Assembly (NCBI RefSeq): GCF_016773205.1
Contig: NZ_JAETWB010000004.1
Location: 124,001 to 188,000 of the forward strand
From: Belnapia arida
Lineage (GTDB): Bacteria; Pseudomonadota; Alphaproteobacteria; Acetobacterales; Acetobacteraceae
Reading direction: 5' to 3'
Length of the DNA: 64,000 nucleotides
The notes beneath the pieces were generated by a model. The model did no database searches and had not been told where the DNA came from. It saw only the letters and a program-made list of their open reading frames with translations. This document shows positions 36,933-46,500 of this stretch, in pieces. Position numbers and translations under genes: made by a program. Within the stretch, counting starts at the first letter, position 1. The number at the start of each line of letters is the position of its first letter.

Positions 36933-38357
36933 ATGCCCGACGACCTCTCGCCCCCGCTGCTCGACCGCCTTTCCGCGCTGCTCGGCCCCCGCGGCATCCT
37001 GACCGAAGCTGCCGACCTGGAGCCGCACCTGGCCGATTGGCGCCTGCTCTACCGCGGGCGCACCCCCTGCGTGCTGCGCCCGGCCAGCACGGCGGAACTG
37101 GCCGAGGCGGTGCGGCTCTGCGCCGCCGCGGGGATGCCGCTGGTGCCGCAGGGCGGCAACACCTCCATGGTCGGCGGCGCCACGCCGGACGAGGGCGGCC
37201 GGCAGATCGTCGTCTCCCTCGGCCGGATGAACCGCATCCGCGACCTAGACCCACTCGACATGACGATGACCGCCGAGGCGGGCCTCGTGTTGAAGGCGGC
37301 GCAGGACGCAGCCGCCGGGGCCGGCTGCCTCTTCCCGCTCTCGCTCGGTGCCGAGGGCACGGCGACGATCGGCGGCGTGCTGTCCACCAATGCCGGCGGC
37401 AACACCACCGTGCGCTACGGCAATGCGCGCGAGCTGATGCTCGGCCTCGAAGTGGTGCTGCCCGATGGTCAGGTCTGGAACGGTCTTCGCCGCCTCAGGA
37501 AGGACAATACCGGCTATGCGCTCCGTCACCTCTTCGTCGGCGCGGAGGGGACGCTCGGCTTCATCACCGCCGCCGTCCTCCGCCTCTTCGCCCGGCCGAA
37601 GGAGAGCGAGGTCGCGCTCTGCGCCGTCCGCGACGAGGATGCGGCGCTGGCCCTGTTCCGCCGCTTCCGCGACCGCGACGAGACGGCGGTGCGAGCCTTC
37701 GAATACATGTCCGGCACCGGCGTCGGCTTCTACGCCCGGCTGATCGAGGGTGGCAGCGTCCCGCTTGCCACGCCCGCCGACCACTACGTGCTGGTCGACC
37801 TCGCCTCCACCCGCCCCGATGCCGGCCTCCGCCCCCTGCTGGAAGCCGTGCTGGAGGAGGCGCTGGAGGCCGGCGATGTGCTGGACGCCGCCATCGCCGA
37901 GAGCGAGGCCCAGCGTGCCGCCATCTGGCGCATCCGCGAGGAGCACCCGGAGGCGCAGAAGCGCGAGGGCGCCTCGGTCAAGAACGACGTCTCCGTCCCG
38001 GTCTCGCGGGTGCCGGAGCTGATCCGCCGCGCCTCCGAAGCCTGCCGCCGGCTGATCCCCGGGGTGCGCCCGGTGCCCTTCGGCCATCTGGGCGACGGCA
38101 ACATCCACATGAACCTGCAGCAGCCGGAGGGGATGGACCCGGCCGCCTTCCTCGCCCGCAGCCATGACATCATGGACACGGTGAACGAGGTGGTCCGCGA
38201 CCTCGGCGGCAGCTTCAGCGCCGAGCACGGCATCGGCCGCTTGAAGATGGACATGATGGAGGGCTGGCGCGGCGGGCCGGAACTCGCCGTGATGCAGCGG
38301 ATCAAGGCCGCGATCGACCCGCAGGGGATCATGAATCCGGGAAAGGTGTTGCCCTGA
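36933..38357 (+). CDS. FAD-linked 2-hydroxyacid dehydrogenase (D-2-hydroxyglutarate / D-lactate / glycolate type)
   Basis: This 474-residue flavoprotein has a PCMH-type FAD-binding domain with VPQGGNTSMVGGA and SLSLGAEGTATIGGVLSTNAGG. The C-terminal substrate domain has FGHLGDGNIHMNL (metal His) and FSAEHGIGRLKMD. The family oxidises D-2-hydroxyacids and passes electrons to quinone or cytochrome. The length suits the D-2-hydroxyglutarate dehydrogenase/D-lactate group; GlcD would usually have GlcE and GlcF beside it, and none is present. The start at 36933 gives the expected N terminus; an ATG at 36882 with a GAGAG leader is possible. Confidence 0.88.
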   Translation: MPDDLSPPLLDRLSALLGPRGILTEAADLEPHLADWRLLYRGRTPCVLRPASTAELAEAVRLCAAAGMPLVPQGGNTSMVGGATPDEGGRQIVVSLGRMNRIRDLDPLDMTMTAEAGLVLKAAQDAAAGAGCLFPLSLGAEGTATIGGVLSTNAGGNTTVRYGNARELMLGLEVVLPDGQVWNGLRRLRKDNTGYALRHLFVGAEGTLGFITAAVLRLFARPKESEVALCAVRDEDAALALFRRFRDRDETAVRAFEYMSGTGVGFYARLIEGGSVPLATPADHYVLVDLASTRPDAGLRPLLEAVLEEALEAGDVLDAAIAESEAQRAAIWRIREEHPEAQKREGASVKNDVSVPVSRVPELIRRASEACRRLIPGVRPVPFGHLGDGNIHMNLQQPEGMDPAAFLARSHDIMDTVNEVVRDLGGSFSAEHGIGRLKMDMMEGWRGGPELAVMQRIKAAIDPQGIMNPGKVLP

Positions 38358-38454
38358 AAGCAGCGTCGGGCCGCCACCGGCCCGGCGGCTTTCCCGATCC
38401 TTTCCCCCGCTCCCGCCAGCGGCTAGGGTGCGCGCCCCCACCGCTTGAGCCGTG

Positions 38455-39630
38455 ATGAGCCGCCTCGACCGTTACATCTTCCGCCAGCTGGGCGTCGCGC
38501 TGCTTGCCGTCACCATAGGGCTGGCGGCGCTCGTCTGGCTGACCCAGTCGCTGCGCTTCATCGAGCTGGTGCTCGACCGGGGCCTGTCCTTCAGCGTCTT
38601 CATCGAGCTGACCGGCCTGCTGCTGCCAAGCTTCCTGGCCATCATCCTGCCGATCACCACCTTCGTCGTCTCGCTCTTCATCTATGTCCGTCTCGCCTCG
38701 GACCGGGAGCTGGTGGTGATGCGCGCCGCTGGCCTATCGCAATGGCAGCTGGCGCGGCCGGTACTGGCCATCGCCGGCCTGGCGATGCTGGTCTGCTACG
38801 TGCTGAACCTCTGGGTGGTGCCGCGGAGCCAGGCCGCCTTCCGTGCCTGGCAGTACGAAATCCGCAACGAACTGGCGGCGATCCTGGTGCAAGAGGGCGT
38901 CTTCAGCTCGGTCGGCGAAGACCTCACCGTCTATGCCCGCTACCGCGATCCGGACGGCACGCTACGCGGCATCCTCGTGCATGACGCGCGCGAGGCCGGC
39001 GCCCCCGTCACCATCCTGGCCGAATCGGGCCATATCTCTCCGGGCCCCAACGGGCCGCGGGTCACCCTCGAGAACGGCCAGCGCCAGCAGGTGGAGAAGG
39101 TCTCGCCGCCGCCCGGCTCGCCGGCCGGCACGCCGCCGCAGCTCCGCCTCTCCATCCTCTCCTTCAGCGAGAACAGCGTGGACCTGGCCCGCGCGCGCAG
39201 CGGCGAGGCCGACAGCCGCTACCGCAACGCCCAGGAGCGGACGTTGGACGAGCTGCTTCACCCCGACCCGGCCGAGCATATCCCGGAACGCGACCTGAAG
39301 CGCTTCATCGCCGAGGCGCATCAGCGCCTGAGTGGCCCGCTGACGACGATAACCTATGCCCTGGTCGCCCTGGCGACGGCGTTGACCGGCCAGTTCCGCC
39401 GCCATGGCGGCAGTCTCCGCCTCTTCACCGGCATCGCGGTGGTGGTGGCGCTGCTCGCCTTCGGACTGACCGCCAGCAATCTCGCGGCGCGGACGCCGCG
39501 GCTGATCCCGCTGATCTGGCTGAACACGCTGCTGCCCGGCCTCGCCTCCGCCTGGATCCTCTCCGGCGCGCCGGGCTGGCCGCAGCGCTGGTGGTTCGGC
39601 CGCCGCGGCATGGGCGCCGCCGCATCATGA
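38455..39630 (+). CDS. lptF: LPS export permease LptF
   Basis: This 391-residue YjgP/YjgQ-family protein has three N-terminal membrane helices (about 14-34, 52-76, 97-120), a periplasmic beta-jellyroll and three C-terminal helices. The start MSRLDRYIFRQL and LPSFLAIILPIT are typical of LptF. With LptG and the LptB ATPase it extracts LPS from the inner membrane. GTG at 38452 is immediately followed by the chosen ATG. The last four bases overlap the lptG start (ATGA), so the two partners are made together. Confidence 0.93.
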   Translation: MSRLDRYIFRQLGVALLAVTIGLAALVWLTQSLRFIELVLDRGLSFSVFIELTGLLLPSFLAIILPITTFVVSLFIYVRLASDRELVVMRAAGLSQWQLARPVLAIAGLAMLVCYVLNLWVVPRSQAAFRAWQYEIRNELAAILVQEGVFSSVGEDLTVYARYRDPDGTLRGILVHDAREAGAPVTILAESGHISPGPNGPRVTLENGQRQQVEKVSPPPGSPAGTPPQLRLSILSFSENSVDLARARSGEADSRYRNAQERTLDELLHPDPAEHIPERDLKRFIAEAHQRLSGPLTTITYALVALATALTGQFRRHGGSLRLFTGIAVVVALLAFGLTASNLAARTPRLIPLIWLNTLLPGLASAWILSGAPGWPQRWWFGRRGMGAAAS

Positions 39631-40748
39631 TGGTGGCGCTGACCCTGGCGCGCTACGTCGCCCGGCGCTTCGTCGGCGCGACGCTGGCCATGCTGGCCGG
39701 GCTGACCTTGCTTGTCTCGCTCTTCGACTTCATCGAGCTGCTGCGCCGCGCCGCCACCCGGGCGGATGCCGGCTTCGCCCTGGTGGCGACCATCGCCGGG
39801 CTTCGCCTGCCCTTCGTTGCCCTGCAGATCCTGCCCTTCGCCATCCTGCTTGGCGGGCTGCTTGCCTTCTGGCGCCTGACCCGCTCCTCGGAGCTGGTGG
39901 TGGCGCGTGCGGCGGGGATTTCCGCCTGGGGCTTCCTCTCCGGTCCGGTCGCCGTCGCGCTGCTGTTCGGCGGGCTCGGCACGGCGGCGATCTCGCCCCT
40001 TTCCTCGGTGATGCTCGCCCGGGCGGAGCGGCTGGACTACGCCTATCTCCGCTCCAGCGCCGGCCTCACCGCGCTGGCTGGCGGCCGGCTCTGGCTGCGC
40101 CAGGCGGATCGCGGCATGGAGGAGCAGGGGGTCGCCATCCTCTCAGGCCGCCCGGTCTCCGACCGCGAGACGGCGCGCGAGGGATTCAGCATGACCGATG
40201 TCTCCCTCTGGCGCCTCTCGGCCAGCGACCGCCCGCTCGCCCGTATCGAGGCGCCGCGGGCCCGGCTGTTGCCCGGCCGCTGGGTGCTGGAGGATGCCGT
40301 CACCTTCAACGCCGACCGCGCCGCCGGGCCGAAGCAGGATCTCAGCATCCCGACCGAGCTGACGCCCGACCGCATCGAGAACAGCTTCGCCTCGCCGGAT
40401 ACGCTGTCGGTCTGGGCGCTGCCGGGCTTCATCGCCGTGCTGGAGGCGGCCGGCTTCTCCGCCGTGCGGCACCGGCTGCATTTCCAGAGCCTGCTCTCGC
40501 TTCCCGTCCTGGCCTCGGCCATGGCGTTGCTGGCGGCCGGCTTCTCCATGCGCTCCTCCCGCCGCGGCGGGGTGGCGCAGATGATCGGGGCCGGCGTCGC
40601 GGCCGGCTTCATGCTTTTTGTGCTCGACAAGATCGCCAATGAGTTCGGCGAGGCCGGGACGCTTCCGGTCTTGCTCGCTGCCTGGGCACCCACCATGGCC
40701 GGGCTGCTGCTGGCCCTCGCCCTGCTGCTGCATCTGGAGGATGGATGA
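39627..40748 (+). CDS. lptG: LPS export permease LptG
   Basis: This 373-residue partner of LptF has the same six-helix plus jellyroll plan. It starts MMVALTLARYVARRF and has QILPFAILLGGLLAFWRLTRSSELVVARAAGIS, the coupling-helix region that contacts LptB. The start at 39627 overlaps the lptF stop, and its own stop overlaps the lptD start (ATGA), giving a translationally coupled lptF-lptG-lptD operon. lptB, lptA and lptC are not in this window. Confidence 0.94.
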   Translation: MMVALTLARYVARRFVGATLAMLAGLTLLVSLFDFIELLRRAATRADAGFALVATIAGLRLPFVALQILPFAILLGGLLAFWRLTRSSELVVARAAGISAWGFLSGPVAVALLFGGLGTAAISPLSSVMLARAERLDYAYLRSSAGLTALAGGRLWLRQADRGMEEQGVAILSGRPVSDRETAREGFSMTDVSLWRLSASDRPLARIEAPRARLLPGRWVLEDAVTFNADRAAGPKQDLSIPTELTPDRIENSFASPDTLSVWALPGFIAVLEAAGFSAVRHRLHFQSLLSLPVLASAMALLAAGFSMRSSRRGGVAQMIGAGVAAGFMLFVLDKIANEFGEAGTLPVLLAAWAPTMAGLLLALALLLHLEDG

Positions 40749-43081
40749 GCCCTCGCCCCGCACGCCGCCGGCGCCTGCTCCTCGGCGGAGCGCTTGCGCT
40801 GCTGCCGGCCGGCCAGGCCCTGGCGCAGCTGGAGCAGCCGAGCGTGACGCCGCTCGACTCGTCCATCCGCCCGTCCCTGGTCGCGCCGGCCCCTGGAACC
40901 GCCCCTGGCATGAGCCAGCCCCCCGGCTCCAGCGCGTCCGCCATCCAGCCCTTCGGCGGCATCGCCGGCGGCGGCCAGCCGGTCGACCGCAACGCCCCGG
41001 TTACCTTCACAGCCGAGGAGGTGGAGTACGACCGCGACAAGGGCCTCGTCATCGCCCGCGGCCGGGTCGAGGCCTGGCAGGGCGAGCGGCTGCTGCGCGC
41101 CGACCAGTTCACCTATGACCGCAATACCGGCGTCGCCACCGCCCGCGGAAACGTCCAGCTGCTGGAGCCGGACGGCCAGGTGCTCTTCGCCGATGAGGCG
41201 GAGCTGAAGGACCGCTTCCGCGACGGCGTGCTGGAAGGCGTCCGCGCCCTGCTCGCCGCCAATGGCCGCATGGCGGCCAACGGCGCCCGGCGCACCGGCG
41301 GCACCATCAACGAGCTCTCCCGCGTCGTCTATTCCTCCTGCGACCTGTGCGCCGACAACCCGACCGCCCCGCCGCTCTGGCAGGTCGAGGCCCGTCGCGC
41401 GACACAGGACAAGGGCGAGCAGCGCATCACCTACCGCGACGCGACCGTCCGCCTCGGCGGGGTCCCGGTGCTCTACACGCCCTACCTCTCCCATCCGGAC
41501 CCGAGCGCCCCGCGCGCCTCCGGCTTCCTCTTCCCGACGCTCGGCTATACCCGCTTCCTCGGCGCCTTCGCCGAGACGCCCTACTACTGGGCGATCGACG
41601 ACACCTCCGACCTCACCGTCATTCCCATCCTCTCGACCAGGCAATATCCCAATCTCGGCCTTGAATACCGCAAGCTGTTCAATTTCGGCGAGATCACCGG
41701 CAGCGCCTCGGTCGGCGGGCTGAACGGCACCGACACCGGCGGCAAGCGGGAGCTGGCGGGCCATATCTTCCTCAAGGGCCGCTTCACCATTGACGAGAAC
41801 TGGCGGGCCGGCTTCGACCTCAACCGCGCCAGCAGCGAGCAGTATCTCCGCACCTTCCGCTACGAATACCGCCGGGTGCTGACCAGCCAAGCCTATGTCG
41901 AGGGCTTCTGGAACACCGAAACCTATGCCCGCATCGATGCGCGCGCCTATCAGGGCCTGCGCAGCATCGACGACACGCGGCAGATTCCCTATGTGCTGCC
42001 CAATGCGGTGGTCGAGCACGCGCCGCACGGCAAGTATCTCGGCGGCTTCCTCACCGTCGATGCCGGGCTGCTCGGCATCAGCCGCGACATCGGCAGCTCC
42101 ACCCAGCGCCTCTCGAGCCGCGTTTCCTGGCAGCGGCCGGAGACGGACCGCTTCGGCGGCCTCTGGACGGTGAAGATCCAGGCCGATGGCCTCGGCTACC
42201 GCGCCCAGGGGCTGCAGGAGCCGCCGACCAACCTGCCCGAAGCCAATGGCGACCGGTTCAACGGCAACATCCGCGCCGCGCTCGACTGGCGCATGCCCTT
42301 CGTCCGCTATGCCGGCAACTGGGGCAGCCAGACCATCGAGCCGCATGTGCAACTCGTCACCGGGCCGCGGGTCGGGCCGCAATACCGGGTGCCGAACGAG
42401 GACAGCATCGATTTCGAGTTCACCGATGCCAATCTCTTCGCCCTCAACCGCTTCACCGGCCGCGACCGGCAGGAGGGTGGCACCCGCGTCGACGCCGCGC
42501 TCCGCGCCGCCTGGGACTTCCCCAACGGCGGGCAGGTCGAAGGCCTTATCGGCCGCTCCTTCCGCCTCGACGACCAGATCTCGAGCCCCTATGCCGGCTC
42601 CGGACTCGACCGCCGCGCCTCCGACTACGTGGCCCGGCTGCGCATCGCGCCGACCACCTGGTTCGACACCATCGGCCGCATCCGCCTCGATGGCGAGAGC
42701 ATCACCGACCGGCGGCTGGTGGACACCGTCGCCAATCTCGGCCTCGGCCGGGTGACGCTCTCGGCCGGCTATCTCTACTCGCCGCCATTGCCCTACCTGG
42801 TCCCCAGCCGCTCGCGCGAAGAGGTGAGCGTCGGCTTCACCGCCCGCATCGGCCAGTACTGGCGGGTGGCGGCCACCGGGAAGTACGATCTCGGCCTCGG
42901 CCGCGCCGTGCTGGTCCAGGGCTCGGCCGGCTACGAGGACGAGTGCTTCATCATTGAAGGCCGCTTCATCAAGCGCTTCGCCCAGGACCCGACGACCGAG
43001 AGCCTCTACGCGGCGAATACGGTCATCCTCTTCCGGCTCGGCTTCAAGACGCTCGGCGAGTACTTCTTCCGCGCGATCTGA
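40745..43081 (+). CDS. lptD: LPS-assembly outer-membrane protein LptD
   Basis: This 778-residue protein has a signal peptide ending around GQALAQ and a Pro/Ser-rich linker (about 30-85). The N-terminal OstA beta-jellyroll (about 85-230) has FTAEEVEYDRDKGLVIARGRVEAWQG. The large C-terminal barrel ends in FFRAI, an aromatic-terminated outer-membrane signature. Cysteines in SSCDLCADNP and in DECFIIEG could give the inter-domain disulfide needed for LptD activity. It inserts LPS into the outer leaflet with the lipoprotein LptE, not seen here. The usual surA-pdxA-rsmA genes do not follow; a convergent GntR regulator does. Confidence 0.95.
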   Translation: MSPRPARRRRLLLGGALALLPAGQALAQLEQPSVTPLDSSIRPSLVAPAPGTAPGMSQPPGSSASAIQPFGGIAGGGQPVDRNAPVTFTAEEVEYDRDKGLVIARGRVEAWQGERLLRADQFTYDRNTGVATARGNVQLLEPDGQVLFADEAELKDRFRDGVLEGVRALLAANGRMAANGARRTGGTINELSRVVYSSCDLCADNPTAPPLWQVEARRATQDKGEQRITYRDATVRLGGVPVLYTPYLSHPDPSAPRASGFLFPTLGYTRFLGAFAETPYYWAIDDTSDLTVIPILSTRQYPNLGLEYRKLFNFGEITGSASVGGLNGTDTGGKRELAGHIFLKGRFTIDENWRAGFDLNRASSEQYLRTFRYEYRRVLTSQAYVEGFWNTETYARIDARAYQGLRSIDDTRQIPYVLPNAVVEHAPHGKYLGGFLTVDAGLLGISRDIGSSTQRLSSRVSWQRPETDRFGGLWTVKIQADGLGYRAQGLQEPPTNLPEANGDRFNGNIRAALDWRMPFVRYAGNWGSQTIEPHVQLVTGPRVGPQYRVPNEDSIDFEFTDANLFALNRFTGRDRQEGGTRVDAALRAAWDFPNGGQVEGLIGRSFRLDDQISSPYAGSGLDRRASDYVARLRIAPTTWFDTIGRIRLDGESITDRRLVDTVANLGLGRVTLSAGYLYSPPLPYLVPSRSREEVSVGFTARIGQYWRVAATGKYDLGLGRAVLVQGSAGYEDECFIIEGRFIKRFAQDPTTESLYAANTVILFRLGFKTLGEYFFRAI

Positions 43082-43084
43082 CCG

Positions 43085-43834
43085 TCACAGGCCGCCTGAG
43101 GCCGGCTGTCGCCGCAGCCGGCTCTCATAGGCGAAGCGGTCGGCCGGATGGATGCTCCGGCTCAGGAGGAAGCGCCGCCCCTTGGCGTCGAGATAGGTCC
43201 GGGTGATCTCGAGCGCGCTCGCTCCCGGCCTAGTGCGGAGGGCGGGTGCAAGGCGGCGCGGTACGCCGATCGCGGTGATCCGCTGCCGGATCTCAGCCGT
43301 GCGATGGCCGGCGAACTCCTCGATGAGCGTGCTGACAAGGCCGGGATAGCTGGCGATCCTCTCGCGCACCAGCGGCGCGAAGACCGGCGCGACATGGACA
43401 TCCGTCCAGCAGAGCGGCGCGGCCGCGGCGCCGCGCGTGGCCCGCAGGCTCGAGACCCGAAGCCAGGCCTGGCCGACCGGGCAGCCGAGCAACTCGGCGA
43501 GCGCCTCGTCCACCGGCTCGGTCTCGATCTGCTGCACCTGCCGTTCGGTCTCGGCGCCGTACTGGGCGACGTCCTCGACGGTGGCAAGGGTCTGGTTATA
43601 GCTCTCGGGCCCGCGCAGCGGATGCTGTGCCTCGACGCGCGTGCCTGCATTGCGCCGGCGCGAGATCATGCCCGCGCCCTGCAACGAGTCCAACGCGGCC
43701 CGGACGGTCGATCGGCTTACCCCGAAATGACAGGCCAGCTCCACCTCGCTCGGCATCACCGCCCCGACCGGGTAGGTGCCCTCGGTGATCCGCTGGGTCA
43801 GCACCTTTGCCACGATGGCCCAACGCGTCGGCAA
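43085..43834 (-). CDS. GntR-family regulator with UTRA domain
   Basis: This 249-residue protein has an N-terminal winged helix (about 1-68) with YPVGAVMPSEVELACHFGVSRSTVRAALDSLQGAGMISRR-type wording. A C-terminal UTRA ligand domain (about 90-240) follows. Members of this HutC subgroup usually repress a neighbouring catabolic operon until a pathway metabolite binds. The start is a TTG at 43834, preceded by purine-rich AGGGAAAGGG; no ATG in the frame would keep the DNA-binding domain. It diverges from the lyase operon across 164 bases holding two operator-like repeats. Confidence 0.87.
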   Translation of the reverse strand: MPTRWAIVAKVLTQRITEGTYPVGAVMPSEVELACHFGVSRSTVRAALDSLQGAGMISRRRNAGTRVEAQHPLRGPESYNQTLATVEDVAQYGAETERQVQQIETEPVDEALAELLGCPVGQAWLRVSSLRATRGAAAAPLCWTDVHVAPVFAPLVRERIASYPGLVSTLIEEFAGHRTAEIRQRITAIGVPRRLAPALRTRPGASALEITRTYLDAKGRRFLLSRSIHPADRFAYESRLRRQPASGGL

Positions 43835-43899
43835 AGCCTGCCCTTTCCCTGTGTGATCCGGGCGATTCCATCCGGGTGCTGATGGGGTATCACAAACAA

Positions 43900-43913
43900 T
43901 AGGTCCGTACCTA
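43900..43913. promoter_or_regulatory. GntR operator copy 1
   Basis: TAGGTCCGTACCTA has perfect 5-base inverted arms TAGGT/ACCTA. It is one of two near-identical sites in the regulator-lyase gap, with a GT-N4-AC core typical of GntR sites. Confidence 0.7.
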
Positions 43914-43940
43914 GCATTGACGATGGTCCAATCCTGCGTC

Positions 43941-43954
43941 TAAGTCCGTACCTA
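43941..43954. promoter_or_regulatory. GntR operator copy 2
   Basis: TAAGTCCGTACCTA differs from copy 1 at one base. The two start 41 bases apart (about four helical turns), which fits cooperative binding on one face. This copy ends 45 bases before the lyase ATG. Confidence 0.7.
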
Positions 43955-43998
43955 AGAGGGCAGCATCACGCGCCTTCGCCGGGGCGGACCCAGGATCA

Positions 43999-45354
43999 AT
44001 GCCGAGCACGGTCACCGAATCCCTCATCTTCCGCGACATGTTCGGTACCGCCGCGATGCGGGCCATCTTCGCCGACGAGGCGCTGATCGGCCGCTACGTC
44101 GAGGTCGAGGTGGCGCTGGCCCGGGCCCAGGCGGAGACCGGCGTCATCCCCGCCGAGGCCGCCGCCGCCATCGCCGAGGCGGGGCGTAGCATGACGGTCG
44201 ACTTCGACCGGCTGCGCCGTGAGACCGAGATCGTCGGCTACCCAATCCTGCCCATCGTGCACCAGCTGGCCGAGGCCGCCGGGCCCGCCGGCGGCTATGT
44301 CCACTGGGGCGCCACGACCCAGGACATCATGGACAGCGCCACCATCCTGCAGATGCGCGCCGCGCTGGACCTCGTCGCCACCGACCTGCTGGCGCTGCGC
44401 GGCATCCTCGCCGACCTTGCCGCGCGGCATCGCGCGACGCCGATGGCGGGGCGGACGCATCTGCAGCAGGCGCTGCCGGTGACCTTCGGCTACAAGGTCG
44501 CCGTCTGGCTCTCGATGATCGAGCGCCATATCGAGCGGCTGGAGCAGCTGCGGCCACGGGTGCTGATGGGCCAGCTCGCCGGCGCCGCGGGCACGCTCGC
44601 CTCGCTCGCGCCGGACGGGCTTCGCGTGCAGGCGGCCTTCTGCCGGGTGCTCGGGCTCGCGCAGCCCTCCGCCACCTGGCACGTCGCCCGCGACGGGCTG
44701 GCCGAGGCCGTCGCCTTCCTCGGCCTTGTCACCGGCAGCCTCGGCAAGATCGCCACCGACGTAATGCTGATGATGGCGACCGAATTCGCCGAGGTCGCGG
44801 AACCCTTCGTCAAGGGACGCGGCGCCTCTTCGACCATGCCGCAGAAGCGCAATCCGATCTCCTCGGAGCTGATGCTGGCGGCGGCCAAGGCGGTGCGGCA
44901 GCAGGTGGCGCTCATGCTCGACGGCATGATCCACGACTTCGAGCGCGCCACCGGCCCCTGGCACGCCGAATGGGTGGCGATTCCCGAAAGCTTCATCATG
45001 ACCGGCGGCGCGCTGGCCCAGGCGCGCTTCATGCTCGGCGGGCTGATCGTCGATGCCGGCCGCATGCGCGACAACCTCGAGATCACGGGCGGCCTCATCG
45101 TCGCCGAGGCGGTGATGATGGCGTCGGCGCCGAAGCTCGGCCGCCAGCACGCGCACGACGTCGTCTACGACGCCTGCCGTACCGCCGCAACGGAGCGGCG
45201 GCCGCTGGCCGAGGTGCTGGCCGGGGAGCCGCTCATCGTCGAGGCACTGGGCGGCATGGAGGCGGTGCGCCGCCATTGCGACCCGGCCAACTATCTCGGC
45301 CATGCGCCCGAGATGGTCGACCGCCAGCTCGGCCTGCTCGGCGGCGCCCGCTGA
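43999..45354 (+). CDS. Fumarase/aspartase-superfamily lyase (PcaB / adenylosuccinate lyase-like)
   Basis: This 451-residue protein shows the three superfamily regions: YVHWGATTQDIMDSA (C1), TPMAGRTHLQQALPVTFGYK with the C2 His, and the signature GASSTMPQKRNP with catalytic Ser at about 277-278 (C3). Such enzymes eliminate or cyclise via a fumarate-like product. The wording is closest to 3-carboxymuconate cycloisomerase and argininosuccinate/adenylosuccinate lyase-like catabolic members rather than housekeeping PurB. It heads an operon with two Bug receptors and is divergent from a GntR/UTRA regulator, so it probably acts on an imported dicarboxylate or amino-dicarboxylate. The exact substrate is unknown. 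Confidence 0.8.
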   Translation: MPSTVTESLIFRDMFGTAAMRAIFADEALIGRYVEVEVALARAQAETGVIPAEAAAAIAEAGRSMTVDFDRLRRETEIVGYPILPIVHQLAEAAGPAGGYVHWGATTQDIMDSATILQMRAALDLVATDLLALRGILADLAARHRATPMAGRTHLQQALPVTFGYKVAVWLSMIERHIERLEQLRPRVLMGQLAGAAGTLASLAPDGLRVQAAFCRVLGLAQPSATWHVARDGLAEAVAFLGLVTGSLGKIATDVMLMMATEFAEVAEPFVKGRGASSTMPQKRNPISSELMLAAAKAVRQQVALMLDGMIHDFERATGPWHAEWVAIPESFIMTGGALAQARFMLGGLIVDAGRMRDNLEITGGLIVAEAVMMASAPKLGRQHAHDVVYDACRTAATERRPLAEVLAGEPLIVEALGGMEAVRRHCDPANYLGHAPEMVDRQLGLLGGAR

Positions 45355-45404
45355 GCGGTCCGCCTCGCCAACAAGGTGTCCATCGCCATCCGAGGAAACC
45401 AGCC

Positions 45405-46406
45405 ATGATCAGCCTCAGCCGCCGCCACCTGCTGCGTACGGGCGCCCTGTCCGCCGCCGCCATGTCCACCGCCCACCGCGCCGCAGCGGCGGAGGGCTGG
45501 CGGCCGAGCCAGACGGTGCGCATCGTCGTCCCGGGCGCGCCGGGTGGCACGACCGACCTGATGGCCCGCTTCCTCGCCAGCCACCTGCAATCCCGCTGGA
45601 GCCAGAACATCGTCGTCGACAACCGCTCCGGCGGCGGCGGCACCGTGGGCACGCTCGAGGCGGTCCGTTCGCGGCCGGACGGCCATACCATCCTGCTCGG
45701 CAATATCGGCCCGCAGGCCATCGTCTATTCGCTGATCCGCGGCATGCAGTACCAGCCGAGCGACCTGATCCCCGTCTCCGGCATGATCCGTGGCCCGAAC
45801 GTCCTGGTGGTGAACCCCACCCTGCCGGTGCGGAGCGTGCCGGAATTCGTCGCCTATCTCCGCAAGAACCCGGACCGGCTCAGCTATGGCACCTCGGGCC
45901 TCGGCCAGTCGGTGCACATCTCCGGCGTGCTGTTCCACCAGCTGATCGGCGTCCCCGGCACGGCCGCGCATTTCCGCGGCTCCGCGCCGGCGCAGGTCTC
46001 GCTGATCGGCAACGACGTCCAGTACATGTTCGACAACCTGCCGACGATGGTCGAGCACATCCGCTCCGGCAAGGTGCGCTCGCTGGCGGTGACCAGCGCC
46101 GACCGCAACAACCAATTGCCGGACCTGCCCACGCTGCGGGAGACCATGCCGGAACTCGCGGGCTACGACGTCAACACCTGGTTCGGCGCCTTCCACCCGG
46201 CAGGCACGCCGGCCGCCGTGGTGCAGGCTCTGAACGCCGAGATGAAGGTCCTGCTCGACGGTCCAGACACGCGGACGCGCTTCGCCGGGCTCGGCGGCGT
46301 CCCGGACCATCGCTCCCCGGCGGAGTACGGCGCATTCGTGCAGTCCGAGATCGAGAAGTGGGGCACGGTGCTGAAGAAAGAGGGGCTGCAGGTCGACGCC
46401 GACTGA
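45405..46406 (+). CDS. Bug/TctC-family periplasmic binding protein (first of pair)
   Basis: This 333-residue secreted protein begins with a twin-arginine-like start (SRRHLLRTGALSAAAM) and an Ala-rich signal ending near HRAAAA. The mature chain has VRIVVPGAPGGTTDLMARF, VVDNRSGGGGTVGT and YGTSGLGQSVHISGVLF, the Bug ligand loops. CGAGGAAA precedes the ATG. It follows the lyase by 50 bases. No TctAB membrane pair is present, so it either uses a permease elsewhere or has a sensing role. Confidence 0.88.
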   Translation: MISLSRRHLLRTGALSAAAMSTAHRAAAAEGWRPSQTVRIVVPGAPGGTTDLMARFLASHLQSRWSQNIVVDNRSGGGGTVGTLEAVRSRPDGHTILLGNIGPQAIVYSLIRGMQYQPSDLIPVSGMIRGPNVLVVNPTLPVRSVPEFVAYLRKNPDRLSYGTSGLGQSVHISGVLFHQLIGVPGTAAHFRGSAPAQVSLIGNDVQYMFDNLPTMVEHIRSGKVRSLAVTSADRNNQLPDLPTLRETMPELAGYDVNTWFGAFHPAGTPAAVVQALNAEMKVLLDGPDTRTRFAGLGGVPDHRSPAEYGAFVQSEIEKWGTVLKKEGLQVDAD

Positions 46407-46500
46407 ACCGTCGCCGGCATCTTGCATGGCGGGCATTCCAGCCCGACCATGCCGCCGAGAAGCGGCCCCTGGAGAGGCCGCCGACGGGAGTTGCCCAAGC

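Noticed and set aside
46407-46500. Possible small gene or regulator between the two Bug receptors
   Set aside because: The 94 bases contain only a ribosome site for the second receptor and no convincing frame or strong hairpin.
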